Shown piece after piece: positions 46,198-55,417 of a DNA stretch of 64,000 nucleotides. The first letter of the stretch is position 1, and each line of letters begins with the position of its first letter. The DNA is taken from contig NZ_CP062159.1 of NCBI RefSeq assembly GCF_014844035.1, forward strand, positions 2,852,001-2,916,000. Reading direction: 5' to 3'. A program made the translations under genes and the position numbers. The notes below the pieces were generated by a model, which saw only the letters and a list, made by a program, of their open reading frames with translations, had not been told where the DNA came from and ran no database searches. This stretch comes from Flavobacterium sp. MDT1-60. Lineage in GTDB: Bacteria > Bacteroidota > Bacteroidia > Flavobacteriales > Flavobacteriaceae.

Positions 46198-48621
46198 ATG
46201 TTTACAAAAAAAATCTTATTACCTGTTTTACTCTTTTCGTGCGTCTCGGCGTTCAGCCAGATTTCGTTTGGAGATTCGAAGAAAATTAATGACAACTGGA
46301 AATTCAATCTTCAGGATGTTTCAGATGCAAAAAATACAACTTTTGACGACAGTAAATGGCAGTCAGTAAACGTGCCTCACGACTGGAGCGTAAAAGGACA
46401 GCTAAGCCCAACGCTGGCAAGCTGTACAGGTTATTTACCGGGCGGAATTGCCTGGTATAGAAAATCAATCAATATTCCGCAAAGCAAAGCTGGAGAAAAA
46501 GTGTATTTGTATTTTGAAGGAGTTTACAACAGAAGCGAAGTTTTCATCAACGGACATTCTTTAGGAAAACGCCCGAACGGTTATATTTCTTTTGCTTATG
46601 ATGCTACTCAGTTTGTAAAATACGGAGGAGAAAACACCATTTCAGTACGTGTAGACCATAGTCAAAGTGCCGATTCCAGATGGTATACGGGTTCAGGGAT
46701 CTATAGAAATGTTTGGGTAGTTTATGCAAATCCGGTTCATATTGCACAATGGGGCGTTTATGCGTATCCGGAAATAAAAAAAGGAACAGGAACTTTGAAT
46801 GTTGAGGTTGATGTAGAGAATGGATCTTCAGCAAAATCAACTTTAACTGTTATTAATGAATTGATTTCAAAAGAGGGAAAATCTGTTGCAAAAGCTTCTA
46901 ATAAAGTAGAAGTTGCAGCGAATCAGAGTGGTAAAATTGCAGCTAAATTAAATGTCAAAAATCCACAATTATGGGACATAGATAATCCAAACTTATATCA
47001 GCTTAAAACAACCGTCCTGAAAGATGGAAAACAAATAGATCAAACGGTTACAAAAACTGGTTTTAGAACTTTCACATTCGATTCTAATAATGGTTTTGCA
47101 TTAAATGGAACATGGATGAAAATGAAAGGCGTTTGTTTACATCACGATGCCGGAGTTTTAGGTTCTGCAGTACCTCGCGAAGTTTGGGAAACCAGATTAA
47201 AAACATTGAAAGAAATTGGTGTAAACGCTATTCGTACAAGTCATAATCCACAAGCACCGGTTTTTTACGAATTGTGTGATGAATTAGGAATTTTAGTATT
47301 GAATGAAGCTTATGACGAATGGGAATTCCCAAAACGTAAATGGTTAGAAGGCTGGAATTATGGAACACCGGGATTCGAAGGTTCGTTTGATATTTTTGCA
47401 GACTATGCAGAGAAAGATTTAGAAGATTTTGTACGTCGTGACAGAAATCACCTTTCCGTTTTTGCGTGGAGTATTGGTAACGAGGTTGATTATCCAAATG
47501 ATCCTTATTCTCACCCAGTTTTAGACAAAGGAAAAGATGGTTTTGGACAAGCGGCTTACGGAGGTTATAAAAAAGATGCTCCAGATGCGATGCGTCTTGG
47601 AGTAATTGCAAAACGTTTGGTTGCAGCTGTAAAAAAATACGACAAATCTCGTCCAACAACGGCAGGTTTAGCAGGTGTTGCGATGTCTAACGAAACAGAA
47701 TATCCGGGAGCTTTGGATATCACAGGCTATAATTATACAGAAAGCAAATATAAATCGGATCACGAAAAATATCCAAACAGAGTTATCTACGGAAGTGAGA
47801 ATGTTCACGATATGGAACCCTGGCTTGCTGTAAAAAACAACAAACATATTTTTGGACAATTCCTTTGGACGGGTATTGATTATTTAGGAGAATCAGGAAG
47901 ATGGTCTTCAAGAGGATTTTATTCAGGTTTGGTTGATTTTGCCGGAATTATTAAACCTAGAGGTTATTTCCGTCAATCTTTATGGTCTGATAAACCAATG
48001 GCTTACATTGGAACCTATCCTTTAAAAAATGATAAAGATATTTCTAAAGATGCATGGGCAATCTGGAATTACACTCAAGGTGAAAAGATTCGTGTTGTGT
48101 GCTATACAAATGCTGCAAAAGCACGTTTAGAATTAAACGGAAAAGTAATTGGTGAAACAAAAGCATATGATGAGAAAACAGGAATTATTTATTGGGATAT
48201 CCCGTTTGCTGCCGGAAAATTAGAAGCTATTGGTTTAAATAAGGATGATAAGGAAGTAAGCAGATACGTGATTAATTCAACACAACAACCTGTTGAATTA
48301 ACCATTACTGATACTAATATTACAATTGCAAAAGAAAAGGGAGTGGCTAAAATTATGGTGCAGCTAAAAGACCAAAACGGTCTTCCGGTAATGCTTTCAG
48401 ATAATGAAGTAACTTGTACAATAACGGGTCCGGGAACTTTATTAGGACTTGAGGCAGGAAACAACAGCGATATGACAGATTATACAGATAATGTTCAGCG
48501 CGTATTCCACGGTCACATTGCGGCTTATGTTCAGGCAACGGGAGAATCATCTCAGCCTATAAAAGTTACGTTTACAAGTCAATGGTTAAAACCGGTTGAA
48601 GTTATTGTAAATGTGAAGTAA
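46198..48621 (+). CDS. GH2 beta-galactosidase with C-terminal Ig-like domains
   Basis: The 807-residue protein has a signal peptide (LLFSCVSAFSQ). The GH2 order is clear: sugar-binding domain (about 25-180, VPHDWSVKGQ, GGIAWYRKSINIP), Ig-like domain (180-290), and TIM barrel (295-600) with GVCLHHDAGVLGSAVP, INAIRTSHNP-type VNAIRTSHNPQAP, acid/base Glu429 in WSIGNEVDYP and nucleophile Glu534 in IYGSENVHD. A DUF4982-like and a second Ig-like domain close it. The FLWTGIDYLGE region fits beta-galactosidases. It would remove terminal beta-galactose from oligosaccharides made by the GH30 enzymes, in the periplasm. Confidence 0.9.
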   Translation: MFTKKILLPVLLFSCVSAFSQISFGDSKKINDNWKFNLQDVSDAKNTTFDDSKWQSVNVPHDWSVKGQLSPTLASCTGYLPGGIAWYRKSINIPQSKAGEKVYLYFEGVYNRSEVFINGHSLGKRPNGYISFAYDATQFVKYGGENTISVRVDHSQSADSRWYTGSGIYRNVWVVYANPVHIAQWGVYAYPEIKKGTGTLNVEVDVENGSSAKSTLTVINELISKEGKSVAKASNKVEVAANQSGKIAAKLNVKNPQLWDIDNPNLYQLKTTVLKDGKQIDQTVTKTGFRTFTFDSNNGFALNGTWMKMKGVCLHHDAGVLGSAVPREVWETRLKTLKEIGVNAIRTSHNPQAPVFYELCDELGILVLNEAYDEWEFPKRKWLEGWNYGTPGFEGSFDIFADYAEKDLEDFVRRDRNHLSVFAWSIGNEVDYPNDPYSHPVLDKGKDGFGQAAYGGYKKDAPDAMRLGVIAKRLVAAVKKYDKSRPTTAGLAGVAMSNETEYPGALDITGYNYTESKYKSDHEKYPNRVIYGSENVHDMEPWLAVKNNKHIFGQFLWTGIDYLGESGRWSSRGFYSGLVDFAGIIKPRGYFRQSLWSDKPMAYIGTYPLKNDKDISKDAWAIWNYTQGEKIRVVCYTNAAKARLELNGKVIGETKAYDEKTGIIYWDIPFAAGKLEAIGLNKDDKEVSRYVINSTQQPVELTITDTNITIAKEKGVAKIMVQLKDQNGLPVMLSDNEVTCTITGPGTLLGLEAGNNSDMTDYTDNVQRVFHGHIAAYVQATGESSQPIKVTFTSQWLKPVEVIVNVK

Positions 48622-48941
48622 GAAGTAAGAAGTTATATGTTATTAGTTTTGAGTTCCAGCGGAACGACATGTTTATAGAAAATAAAAGATTTATGCGTGA
48701 GAGCCCCCATCGAAACCTGAAAATCTTTTTACATATCGCTCCTCCGGAGCTATATCCGGAAGGGATTATGATTTGCTATAAATATGTTGCTCCTCCGGAG
48801 CTAATTCACACAAATTAGTAGTTAGTTTTTAAATTGCCAATTAACCTGTCAGCATTTTTGGTTAGCGGACAGGTTAATTGTATATAATGACTAAAAGTTT
48901 ATTATATTTGAAGTGTATTGTTAACACTTATTAAGATCAAA
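48622..48941. repeat. Intergenic spacer with two GCTCCTCCGGAGCT palindromes
   Basis: A perfect 14-bp palindrome GCTCCTCCGGAGCT occurs at 48738-48751 and again at 48789-48802. A third palindrome-like TCCGG and the spaced inverted pair AACCTGTC/GACAGGTT (about 48841-48872) follow. No coding frame is visible in the 320 bp. Confidence 0.65.
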
Positions 48942-50315
48942 ATGAAAATAAAAAATATAGTTCCGTTGATTTTGGGATTGGTTTTAGTATCGGTTTCTTC
49001 TAATGCCCAGACAAAAGTTTTTAAAAAAGAGGAATTCAAACAATGGGCACAAACGCCACCGATGGGCTGGAACAGCTGGGATTGCTATGGACCAACAGTT
49101 GAAGAACACGAAGTTAAAGCCAATGCCGATTATATGGCAAAAAACCTAAAAAAATTCGGTTGGGAATATATCGTTGTCGACATCAGATGGTTTGTCGAAA
49201 ATGATAAAGCAGGAGGCTATAACCAAACAGATCCACGATATGTAATCGATCAATATGGAAGATATTTGCCAGCCGTAAATCGTTTTCCGTCAGCAAAAGA
49301 CGGACAAGGATTCAAGCCTTTAGCAGATTATATTCATAAAAAAGGATTAAAATTCGGAATCCATATTATGCGTGGCATCCCGAAAAAAGCGGTGGAAGAC
49401 AAAATGCCAATTAAAGGTGCAAACGGAATCACAGCAGACCAAATTTATACGACAGCATTGCAATGCGAATGGTTAAAGGATAATTACACCGTTCTTGCTG
49501 ATAAGCCGGGAGCACAGGAATATTATGATTCTATATTTGAGCTTTATGCAAGTTGGGGAGTTGATTTCATCAAAATTGATGATTTATCCAGACCCTATCA
49601 CGAAGGCGAAATCAACTTAATTAGAAATGCGATCGACAAATCTGGACGCAAAATCGTATTGAGTACTTCTCCAGGTGAAACTCCTATAACCGCAGCTCCT
49701 CACGTAAAAGAACATGCCAATATGTGGCGTATGGTTGATGATGTTTGGGACACCTGGCCTCATATTACACATTTAATGAAAGTAAGCGAAAAATGGTACC
49801 CGTATATTGCACCCGGAACCTGGCCAGACTGCGATATGATTCCGTTAGGTCGTATTTCAGTTAGGGGAGAACGTGGCGAAGACAGAATGACACGCTTAAC
49901 AAAAGACGAGCAATATACCTTAATTACCTTTTTCAATATTTTTAAATCGCCATTGTTTTTTGGTGGAGATTTACCAAGCAACGATGCTTTTACTTTATCC
50001 TTATTAACCAATAAAGATGTGGTTAAAATGCACAATGAAAGTACCGATGTAAAACAGCTTTTCCAGAAAGACGGAAAAATTGCGGTGACTTCAAAGAATC
50101 CTAAAGACGGAAGTGTTTATCTGGCTTTGTTTAATATTTCGGATACAGCTTCAGAAACGATTTCGATAAATCTTTCTGATCTTGGAATTTCAGGAAATAC
50201 AGAAGTTTTAAATATATGGACAGGCGAGAAATCGAAAGTTGCTGTTGGAGGAGCAATTTCGGCACAATTAAAACCTCACAGCTCAATTTTGTATCAATTA
50301 AAAGCTAAAAAATAA
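48942..50315 (+). CDS. GH27-family alpha-galactosidase / beta-L-arabinopyranosidase
   Basis: ATG 48942 gives a signal peptide (MKIKNIVPLILGLVLVSVSS, NAQ). The 457-residue protein has the GH27 opening TPPMGWNSWDCYG, then FGWEYIVVDIRWF, LKFGIHIMRGIP, and the nucleophile strand VDFIKIDDLS (Asp213). The acid/base is probably one of the aspartates in MWRMVDDVWD. The C-terminal beta domain follows (SVYLALFNISDTASE). GH27 enzymes remove alpha-galactose, and some bacterial members remove beta-L-arabinopyranose from arabinogalactan. The latter fits this PUL but cannot be decided by eye. Its stop overlaps the ATG of the GH43 gene. Confidence 0.88.
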   Translation: MKIKNIVPLILGLVLVSVSSNAQTKVFKKEEFKQWAQTPPMGWNSWDCYGPTVEEHEVKANADYMAKNLKKFGWEYIVVDIRWFVENDKAGGYNQTDPRYVIDQYGRYLPAVNRFPSAKDGQGFKPLADYIHKKGLKFGIHIMRGIPKKAVEDKMPIKGANGITADQIYTTALQCEWLKDNYTVLADKPGAQEYYDSIFELYASWGVDFIKIDDLSRPYHEGEINLIRNAIDKSGRKIVLSTSPGETPITAAPHVKEHANMWRMVDDVWDTWPHITHLMKVSEKWYPYIAPGTWPDCDMIPLGRISVRGERGEDRMTRLTKDEQYTLITFFNIFKSPLFFGGDLPSNDAFTLSLLTNKDVVKMHNESTDVKQLFQKDGKIAVTSKNPKDGSVYLALFNISDTASETISINLSDLGISGNTEVLNIWTGEKSKVAVGGAISAQLKPHSSILYQLKAKK

Positions 50316-52252
50316 TGAGAAAAATACATTTTTGCCTTGTATTATTTTTAATGATTTTTAATCTTTTACAAGCTCAAAACAACAATACAAAAGGAGTTCC
50401 GCCCATAATCGCTGAGAAAGATTTAACAGCTTATTTGTTTGTTTACTTCACCGGAAATTCTGTTGAAGATGAAGCTGTTCGATTTGCCATTAGTGCAGAT
50501 GGTTATCATTATTATCATCTCAATACTAATAAACCAGTTTTAGACAGCAAAGTAATCAGCTCAACTGGAGGTGTTCGTGATCCGCATATTTTGCGTGGTG
50601 ATGATGGCAAAACTTTTTATATGGTTTTGACTGATATGACATCTTCAAAAGGCTGGGATAGCAATCGTGCAATGGTTTTGCTAAAAAGCACTGATCTTGT
50701 AAATTGGAAAAGCAGTATTGTAAATATTCAAACAACCTTTCCCGGAAACGAGAATCTGAAAAGAGTTTGGGCACCGCAGACTATTTATGATGCCAAAACA
50801 GGAAAATACCTGATTTACTTTAGTTTGCAGCATGCAGGCGGTCCGGACAAAATTTATTACGCTTACGCCAATAAAGATTTTACAGGTTTAGAAAGTGCTC
50901 CAAAATTGTTATTTGTTCCAAAATCTGAAAGATCTTGTATTGACGGCGATATTATAGAGAAAGATGGCGTATATCATCTTTTTTATAAAACTGAAACCGA
51001 AAAAGCGGGAATAAAAGTGGCCACAACAACGGATTTGACTTCCGGGAATTGGACAGAAAACGACAATTATCTGCAACAGACAAAAGATCCTGTCGAAGGT
51101 TCAAGCATTTTTAAATTAAACAATTCTGATGATTATATTTTGATGTATGATGTCTATACAAAGGGGAAATATCAATTTACAAAAAGTAAAGATCTTGAAA
51201 ATTTCGCCGTAATTGACAATGATATTTCAATGGATTTTAATCCGCGTCACGGAACCATTTTACCTATCACACGATCTGAACTGAAAAGATTAATTGCGAA
51301 ATGGGGAATGCCTGAAAAATTTCCAAAAATAAACAATAATCCTGTTTTAGAAGGATATTATGCTGATCCTGAAATTTTATATTCAAACAAAACAAAAAAG
51401 TATTACATCTATCCAACCAGTGATGGTTTTGATGGCTGGTCTGGAAATTATTTCAAAACTTTCTCATCAGATAATTTGACAGACTGGAAAGACGAAGGAA
51501 TTATCGTAGATCTGCGAAAAGACGTAAGCTGGGCCAACCGAAATGCCTGGGCGCCTTGTATTGTAGAGAAAAAGATAAAAGGAAAATACAAGTATTTTTA
51601 TTATTTCACAGCGGCTCAAAAAATTGGAGTGGCCTCTTCGGATAACCCAACGGGACCTTTTAAAGACAGTGGAAAAGCTTTGATAAATAAAAGACCCGAT
51701 GGAGTAAAAGGCGGTCAGGAAATTGATCCGGATGTTTTTACAGATCCTAAAACAGGTAAAAGTTATTTGTATTGGGGTAATGGGTATATGGCTGTAGCCG
51801 AATTGAATACTGATATGATTTCGATTAAAGCGGGAAGTACGAAATTAATTCAGGTTGACAAAACTTTCAGGGAAGGAACTTATATCATCTATCGAAAAGG
51901 AATTTATTACTTTTTATGGAGTGAAGACGATACAAGAAGTCCTAATTATAAAGTAAGATATGGAACATCAAAATCTCCTTTAGGACCAATTGAAATTCCG
52001 GAAAACAATATTGTAATCCAGGGAATTCCTGATCAGGGAATTTATGCAACAGGACATAATTCGGTTTTACAAATTCCAAAGAAAGACGAATGGTACATTA
52101 CGTATCACCGTTTTTCTTATCCAACAGGAATAAAAATGGGAGATGCCGGTGGTTTTCACCGGGAAGTTTGTATCGATAAATTAGAGTTTAATGCTGATGG
52201 AACAATCAGGCAGGTAACTCCAACCCACAGCGGAATAAATGAAATAAAATAG
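50315..52252 (+). CDS. Double-domain GH43 enzyme
   Basis: The 645-residue protein has a signal peptide (FLMIFNLLQAQ) and two five-bladed propellers. Domain 1 (about 28-310) has GGVRDPHILRGDDGKTFYMV, RVWAPQTIYDAKTGKYLIYF and DGDIIEKDGVYHLFYKTETE. Domain 2 (about 345-640) has EGYYADPEILYSNKTKKYYI, NAWAPCIVEKK, IDPDVFTDPKTGKSYLYWGN and FREGTYIIYRKGIYYFLWSE. Both appear to keep the Asp-Asp-Glu set of GH43. GH43 enzymes release alpha-L-arabinofuranose, beta-xylose or beta-galactose. In this setting arabinofuranosidase or exo-galactanase activity is likely. It closes the PUL; a strong terminator follows. Confidence 0.85.
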   Translation: MRKIHFCLVLFLMIFNLLQAQNNNTKGVPPIIAEKDLTAYLFVYFTGNSVEDEAVRFAISADGYHYYHLNTNKPVLDSKVISSTGGVRDPHILRGDDGKTFYMVLTDMTSSKGWDSNRAMVLLKSTDLVNWKSSIVNIQTTFPGNENLKRVWAPQTIYDAKTGKYLIYFSLQHAGGPDKIYYAYANKDFTGLESAPKLLFVPKSERSCIDGDIIEKDGVYHLFYKTETEKAGIKVATTTDLTSGNWTENDNYLQQTKDPVEGSSIFKLNNSDDYILMYDVYTKGKYQFTKSKDLENFAVIDNDISMDFNPRHGTILPITRSELKRLIAKWGMPEKFPKINNNPVLEGYYADPEILYSNKTKKYYIYPTSDGFDGWSGNYFKTFSSDNLTDWKDEGIIVDLRKDVSWANRNAWAPCIVEKKIKGKYKYFYYFTAAQKIGVASSDNPTGPFKDSGKALINKRPDGVKGGQEIDPDVFTDPKTGKSYLYWGNGYMAVAELNTDMISIKAGSTKLIQVDKTFREGTYIIYRKGIYYFLWSEDDTRSPNYKVRYGTSKSPLGPIEIPENNIVIQGIPDQGIYATGHNSVLQIPKKDEWYITYHRFSYPTGIKMGDAGGFHREVCIDKLEFNADGTIRQVTPTHSGINEIK

Positions 52253-52280
52253 TTTATTAGTATTATTTTTTTAAAATATA

Positions 52281-52313
52281 AAAAGCCATTTCTGTCAAAA
52301 GAAATGGCTTTTT
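52281..52313 (+). terminator. Terminator at the end of the PUL
   Basis: A perfect 12-bp stem, AAAAGCCATTTC (52281-52292) and GAAATGGCTTTT (52301-52312), has an 8-nt loop and a trailing T. It lies 29 bp after the GH43 stop. Confidence 0.9.
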
Positions 52314-52640
52314 GCGTTTATTCAATTGGCCAGAATATAATTGTAATAAAAAAAGCAATAGTGTAAGTTTTGTTTAATTATATGAGTAAAATGTTAAACG
52401 TATTTTGTAGAATGTCAGTAAAAATTGATGTTTTGGATTTAATTACAACTGTTGGTTATATTCTATAAGATGGTTTGTAAGAAAAAAAATAGAGATTCTC
52501 CGTAATATTGCGATATGAAGTGTTGCTGTAACATTTTATACTTTCAAATAGCTTTTTTACACTGTAACTAATTCTTTTTTAAGGGTTTGTTGTAGGTTTT
52601 CTTAAGATAGATTCGATTATTTTTAATACTATTAATTATT
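52314..52640. other. AT-rich intergenic region, nothing recognised
   Basis: About 330 bases without a coding frame or clear repeat. It presumably holds the promoter of the following small membrane-protein gene, but I see no convincing box. Confidence 0.4.
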
Positions 52641-53060
52641 ATGTTCATTTCCCTTACCCATGACCAGGTGCAATTTTATTATGGATCACTACGATGGCAA
52701 TACAATTTTAATGAAATTGAAGAGCTTCTATTGCTCAAAAAAAAGAAAACCTATTTTCTTGTAAATTGTACTTTTATTGCCGTTACGGCTTTGGCCTATT
52801 ATTGCATGCTTTTTACTAATTTAATGGATTTATACTATGTAATACCAACTTTACTCTGTTATGCAATCTTAATTATTTTAAGATTACACACCAATATCGA
52901 ATTTGAATATTATGTGGTTGTAAAAGACATTTATCAAAAAGAAATTAAGGTTAAAATTGATGTTCAGGACCGTCCATTAATTGGAAAGCAAATCGATCAG
53001 TACCTGAATCATGAATATTATCGAATATTGCACCAAACCAAAAATAAGGTATTAAAATGA
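52641..53060 (+). CDS. Small membrane protein of unknown function
   Basis: The 139-residue protein is not a family I recognise. Residues 1-35 are soluble and charged (HDQVQFYYGSLRWQYNFNEI). Two hydrophobic segments follow (about 38-58 YFLVNCTFIAVTALAYYCML and 65-82 YYVIPTLLCYAILIIL). The C-terminal tail (LHTNIEFEYYVVVKDIYQKE onward) reads like a small beta domain of PH-like kind. Its stop overlaps the ATG of a 31-residue frame (ATGA), suggesting translational coupling. Confidence 0.6.
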   Translation: MFISLTHDQVQFYYGSLRWQYNFNEIEELLLLKKKKTYFLVNCTFIAVTALAYYCMLFTNLMDLYYVIPTLLCYAILIILRLHTNIEFEYYVVVKDIYQKEIKVKIDVQDRPLIGKQIDQYLNHEYYRILHQTKNKVLK

Positions 53061-53152
53061 ATCAATTATTACATGAAATTTCTGATTATGATTTGGCTTT
53101 TATTATTGTTGCTCTGGTATACGGTTTTATCATTACAACTAGAAAAAAATAA
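53057..53152 (+). CDS. 31-residue single-pass membrane micro-protein (candidate)
   Basis: Overlapping the stop of the preceding gene by ATGA, this frame encodes 31 residues with one hydrophobic helix (DLAFIIVALVYGFIITT) and a positive end (RKK). The start overlap and clean topology support a real small membrane protein, but no homologue is known to me. Confidence 0.45.
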   Translation: MNQLLHEISDYDLAFIIVALVYGFIITTRKK

Positions 53153-53276
53153 ACAACTAGACAAATTCTGCTTCATTAACCTACATTTGAAGCGCTATCA
53201 GATTTCCAAAATATAGCTACAATCCTTAAGTTTAGTAGCAGCTGATTTAGCTATACACGTCCCCCAAATAAAACTT

Positions 53277-53666
53277 ATGGCCACTTCAATAAAAAATAAA
53301 ATTAAAAGCATTAGAGAATTAAAAAATTATACCCAGGAATATATGGCAGATCAACTTGGTGTCACCCAGGCGGGTTATAGTAAAATTGAAAAAGGAAAAA
53401 CTATTTTAACCTATGTAAAATTGGTTGAAATAGCCCGGATTTTAGAAGTTAGCGTAGAAGATATCATTAGTTTTGACAGTGAAAGATATTTTAATAGCAT
53501 AAATACCGTAAAAGGAAATAGTAATAATGGAAATATTTTAATTAACTCTGATAACAGTGCCGCCTTAAAAGAATTGTATGAAGATAAAATAAGGCTTTTA
53601 GAAAAACTTTTAAGTAAAACAGAAGAGGAATTAAATCGTTATAAAAGAAAATTCGGTCAGATATAA
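53277..53666 (+). CDS. XRE-family helix-turn-helix regulator with C-terminal coiled coil
   Basis: The 129-residue cytoplasmic protein has an HTH_3 domain at about residues 5-65 (IKSIRELKNYTQEYMADQLG, VTQAGYSKIEKGKT, LVEIARILEVSVEDII). A polar linker (VKGNSNNGNILINSDNS) and a C-terminal coiled coil (LYEDKIRLLEKLLSKTEEEL) probably drive dimerisation. No phage or toxin gene is next to it. The target is unknown. Confidence 0.85.
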   Translation: MATSIKNKIKSIRELKNYTQEYMADQLGVTQAGYSKIEKGKTILTYVKLVEIARILEVSVEDIISFDSERYFNSINTVKGNSNNGNILINSDNSAALKELYEDKIRLLEKLLSKTEEELNRYKRKFGQI

Positions 53667-53671
53667 TATAA

Positions 53672-53700
53672 AAAAAACGAGGTGCTAAACCTCGTTTTTT
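53672..53700. terminator. Bidirectional terminator
   Basis: AAAAAACGAGG (53672-53682) and CCTCGTTTTTT (53690-53700) form a perfect 11-bp stem with a 7-nt loop between two convergent genes. A/T runs on both sides make it work in both directions. Confidence 0.9.
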
Positions 53701-53718
53701 AATTTGTATTGCTATGAT

Positions 53719-54051
53719 TTATGAAGTCTGATCATCTACAGCTGCATCGGGAGCATTTGATTTTACTGATGCAATTCCATTATCTCTGGCCGATGTGCTT
53801 TCGTACATCTCGCTTGATCCGATAATTTGACCGTTGCTGGCTTTTAAATTAAAATATAGTTTTCCGTTGCTGGATTCTTTTTTATCGTATCGGCTATCAT
53901 CTTGTGAATTGGTTTTCACAGACTCGATTCCGTTCGTGCAGGCCGCTTTTGTACTATAGCCTTCACTAGTTAAAATTGTTTGTCCATTTCCTGCTTTTAA
54001 ATTGAATTGGAATTCACCGTTTCCTCTTTTAGTAATTACAAATTTTCCCAT
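53719..54051 (-). CDS. DUF1508 (YegP-like) protein with two repeats
   Basis: The 110-residue protein consists of two DUF1508 repeats: GEFQFNLKAGNGQTILTSEG with TKAACTNGIESVKTNS, and GKLYFNLKASNGQIIGSSEM with SARDNGIASVKSNA. The family is small, cytoplasmic and of unclear function. Two tandem units are the common form. It is convergent with the XRE gene, sharing a terminator. Confidence 0.9.
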   Translation of the reverse strand: MGKFVITKRGNGEFQFNLKAGNGQTILTSEGYSTKAACTNGIESVKTNSQDDSRYDKKESSNGKLYFNLKASNGQIIGSSEMYESTSARDNGIASVKSNAPDAAVDDQTS

Positions 54052-54258
54052 ATTATTTATTTTTAAGTTAGGTATTAATAAACTTTGCTTTAATAAAAAT
54101 ACAAAACTTGATGGTATAAATTAATCTTTCAGAAAAATAAAATTGAAAATTAGAAGATTACACATTATATAAACCTCAGAAAGCAGATTTCAATTAAACA
54201 CTACTTTTTTGGGTTAATACTTTTAATGGTTTAGGTCTTCATCAAAAAAATAATTATC

Positions 54259-54266
54259 TACTTTTG
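54259..54266 (+). promoter_or_regulatory. Candidate minus-7 promoter box of xdhC
   Basis: TACTTTTG matches TAnnTTTG 18 bp before the xdhC ATG. A minus-33 TTG at proper spacing is not clear. Confidence 0.3.
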
Positions 54267-54284
54267 TTAGTAACCGTTATTACT

Positions 54285-55406
54285 ATGAAGGAAATTAATG
54301 AAATTCTAAAAGCCTATTCAGTGGCGAAAAAAGCCGGAAAAAAGACTGCTCTTGCCACTGTGGTAAAAGTAGAAGGCTCGTCTTATCGCCAGCCCGGTGC
54401 ACGCATGTTGGTTACTGAGGATGGAAATCTGACAGGTGCCATTAGTGGTGGTTGTTTAGAAGGTGATGCTTTACGAAAAGCATTACTGTCTATTCATCAA
54501 CAGCAAAATAAATTAATTACCTACAATACCACTAATGAAAATGATAGTGAAGTTGGACTACAATTGGGTTGCAACGGAATTGTTCATATTCTTTTTGAAT
54601 ATATTAATGATGATTTAATCAATAACCCCATACAGCTTTTACAACAATTAGAAACCGAACGAAAAGCCGCCATAATCTTAACTTTTTTTTCGCTTAAAAG
54701 AAATGCACCACAAATAGGAACAGTGTTATTTTATCGAAAAGATTCAGATATTTTACATAGTAACGATATCGCAATAAACACTATTCCGGATGTGAAAAAA
54801 GCACTTGAAAGCAAGACGACCATCATAAAACAAATACAGGACGAGGATGAAAATGAAGCTTTAATTGAGTGCATAGAACCGGTTGTTGCACTTGTTGTTG
54901 CAGGCGCTGGAAATGATGTTCAGCCACTTGTAAATATAGCTACTTTATTAGGTTGGGAAACAATTATAGGTGATGGAAGGGCAACGCATGCGACTACAAA
55001 ACGATTTACTGAAACCAAACAGACTTTTGTTGTAAAACCGGAACAATTTCTCGATAATATTCAGATCGATGAGCAGACTTATTTCGTTTTAATGACCCAT
55101 GATTATAAATATGATTTGGCGGTATTAAAATTACTTTTAAAAGTTGATTGTAAATACATTGGAATTCTGGGGCCAAAATCAAAATTAAACCGAATGCTCG
55201 ACGATTTAAGTTCGGAAGGAATAATTTTAAGTGAAGAACAATTGAATCGTATTTACGGCCCAATCGGACTTGATATTGGTGCTGAAACTTCAGAAGAAAT
55301 TGCTTTATCCATTATAGCAGAAATTAAAGCAGTTATGAGTGGAAAAACAGGAACTTCACTCAAACACAAAACACAAAAAATACACGATTCAAAAATAGTA
55401 ATCTAA
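54285..55406 (+). CDS. xdhC: XdhC/CoxI-family molybdenum cofactor insertion chaperone (PaoD-like)
   Basis: ATG 54285 is chosen (MKEINEILKAYSVAKKAGKK); a TTG extension upstream is unlikely. The 373-residue protein has the N-terminal XdhC motif (VEGSSYRQPGARMLVTEDGN, GAISGGCLEGDALRKA, QLGCNGIVHILFE). It also has the C-terminal Rossmann domain (VALVVAGAGNDVQPLVNIAT, YIGILGPKSKLNRML, DIGAETSEEIALSIIAEI). XdhC proteins bind molybdopterin, promote its sulfuration and deliver it to xanthine-dehydrogenase-type enzymes. The target here is the oxidoreductase at 57461-61298. It is followed 11 bp later by the MocA-like gene. Confidence 0.9.
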   Translation: MKEINEILKAYSVAKKAGKKTALATVVKVEGSSYRQPGARMLVTEDGNLTGAISGGCLEGDALRKALLSIHQQQNKLITYNTTNENDSEVGLQLGCNGIVHILFEYINDDLINNPIQLLQQLETERKAAIILTFFSLKRNAPQIGTVLFYRKDSDILHSNDIAINTIPDVKKALESKTTIIKQIQDEDENEALIECIEPVVALVVAGAGNDVQPLVNIATLLGWETIIGDGRATHATTKRFTETKQTFVVKPEQFLDNIQIDEQTYFVLMTHDYKYDLAVLKLLLKVDCKYIGILGPKSKLNRMLDDLSSEGIILSEEQLNRIYGPIGLDIGAETSEEIALSIIAEIKAVMSGKTGTSLKHKTQKIHDSKIVI

Positions 55407-55417
55407 AAAAAGAAGTG

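Noticed and set aside
47228..47659. 143-residue minus-strand frame inside the GH2 gene
   Set aside because: It is an antisense shadow; the plus frame carries the GH2 catalytic Glu429 in this stretch.
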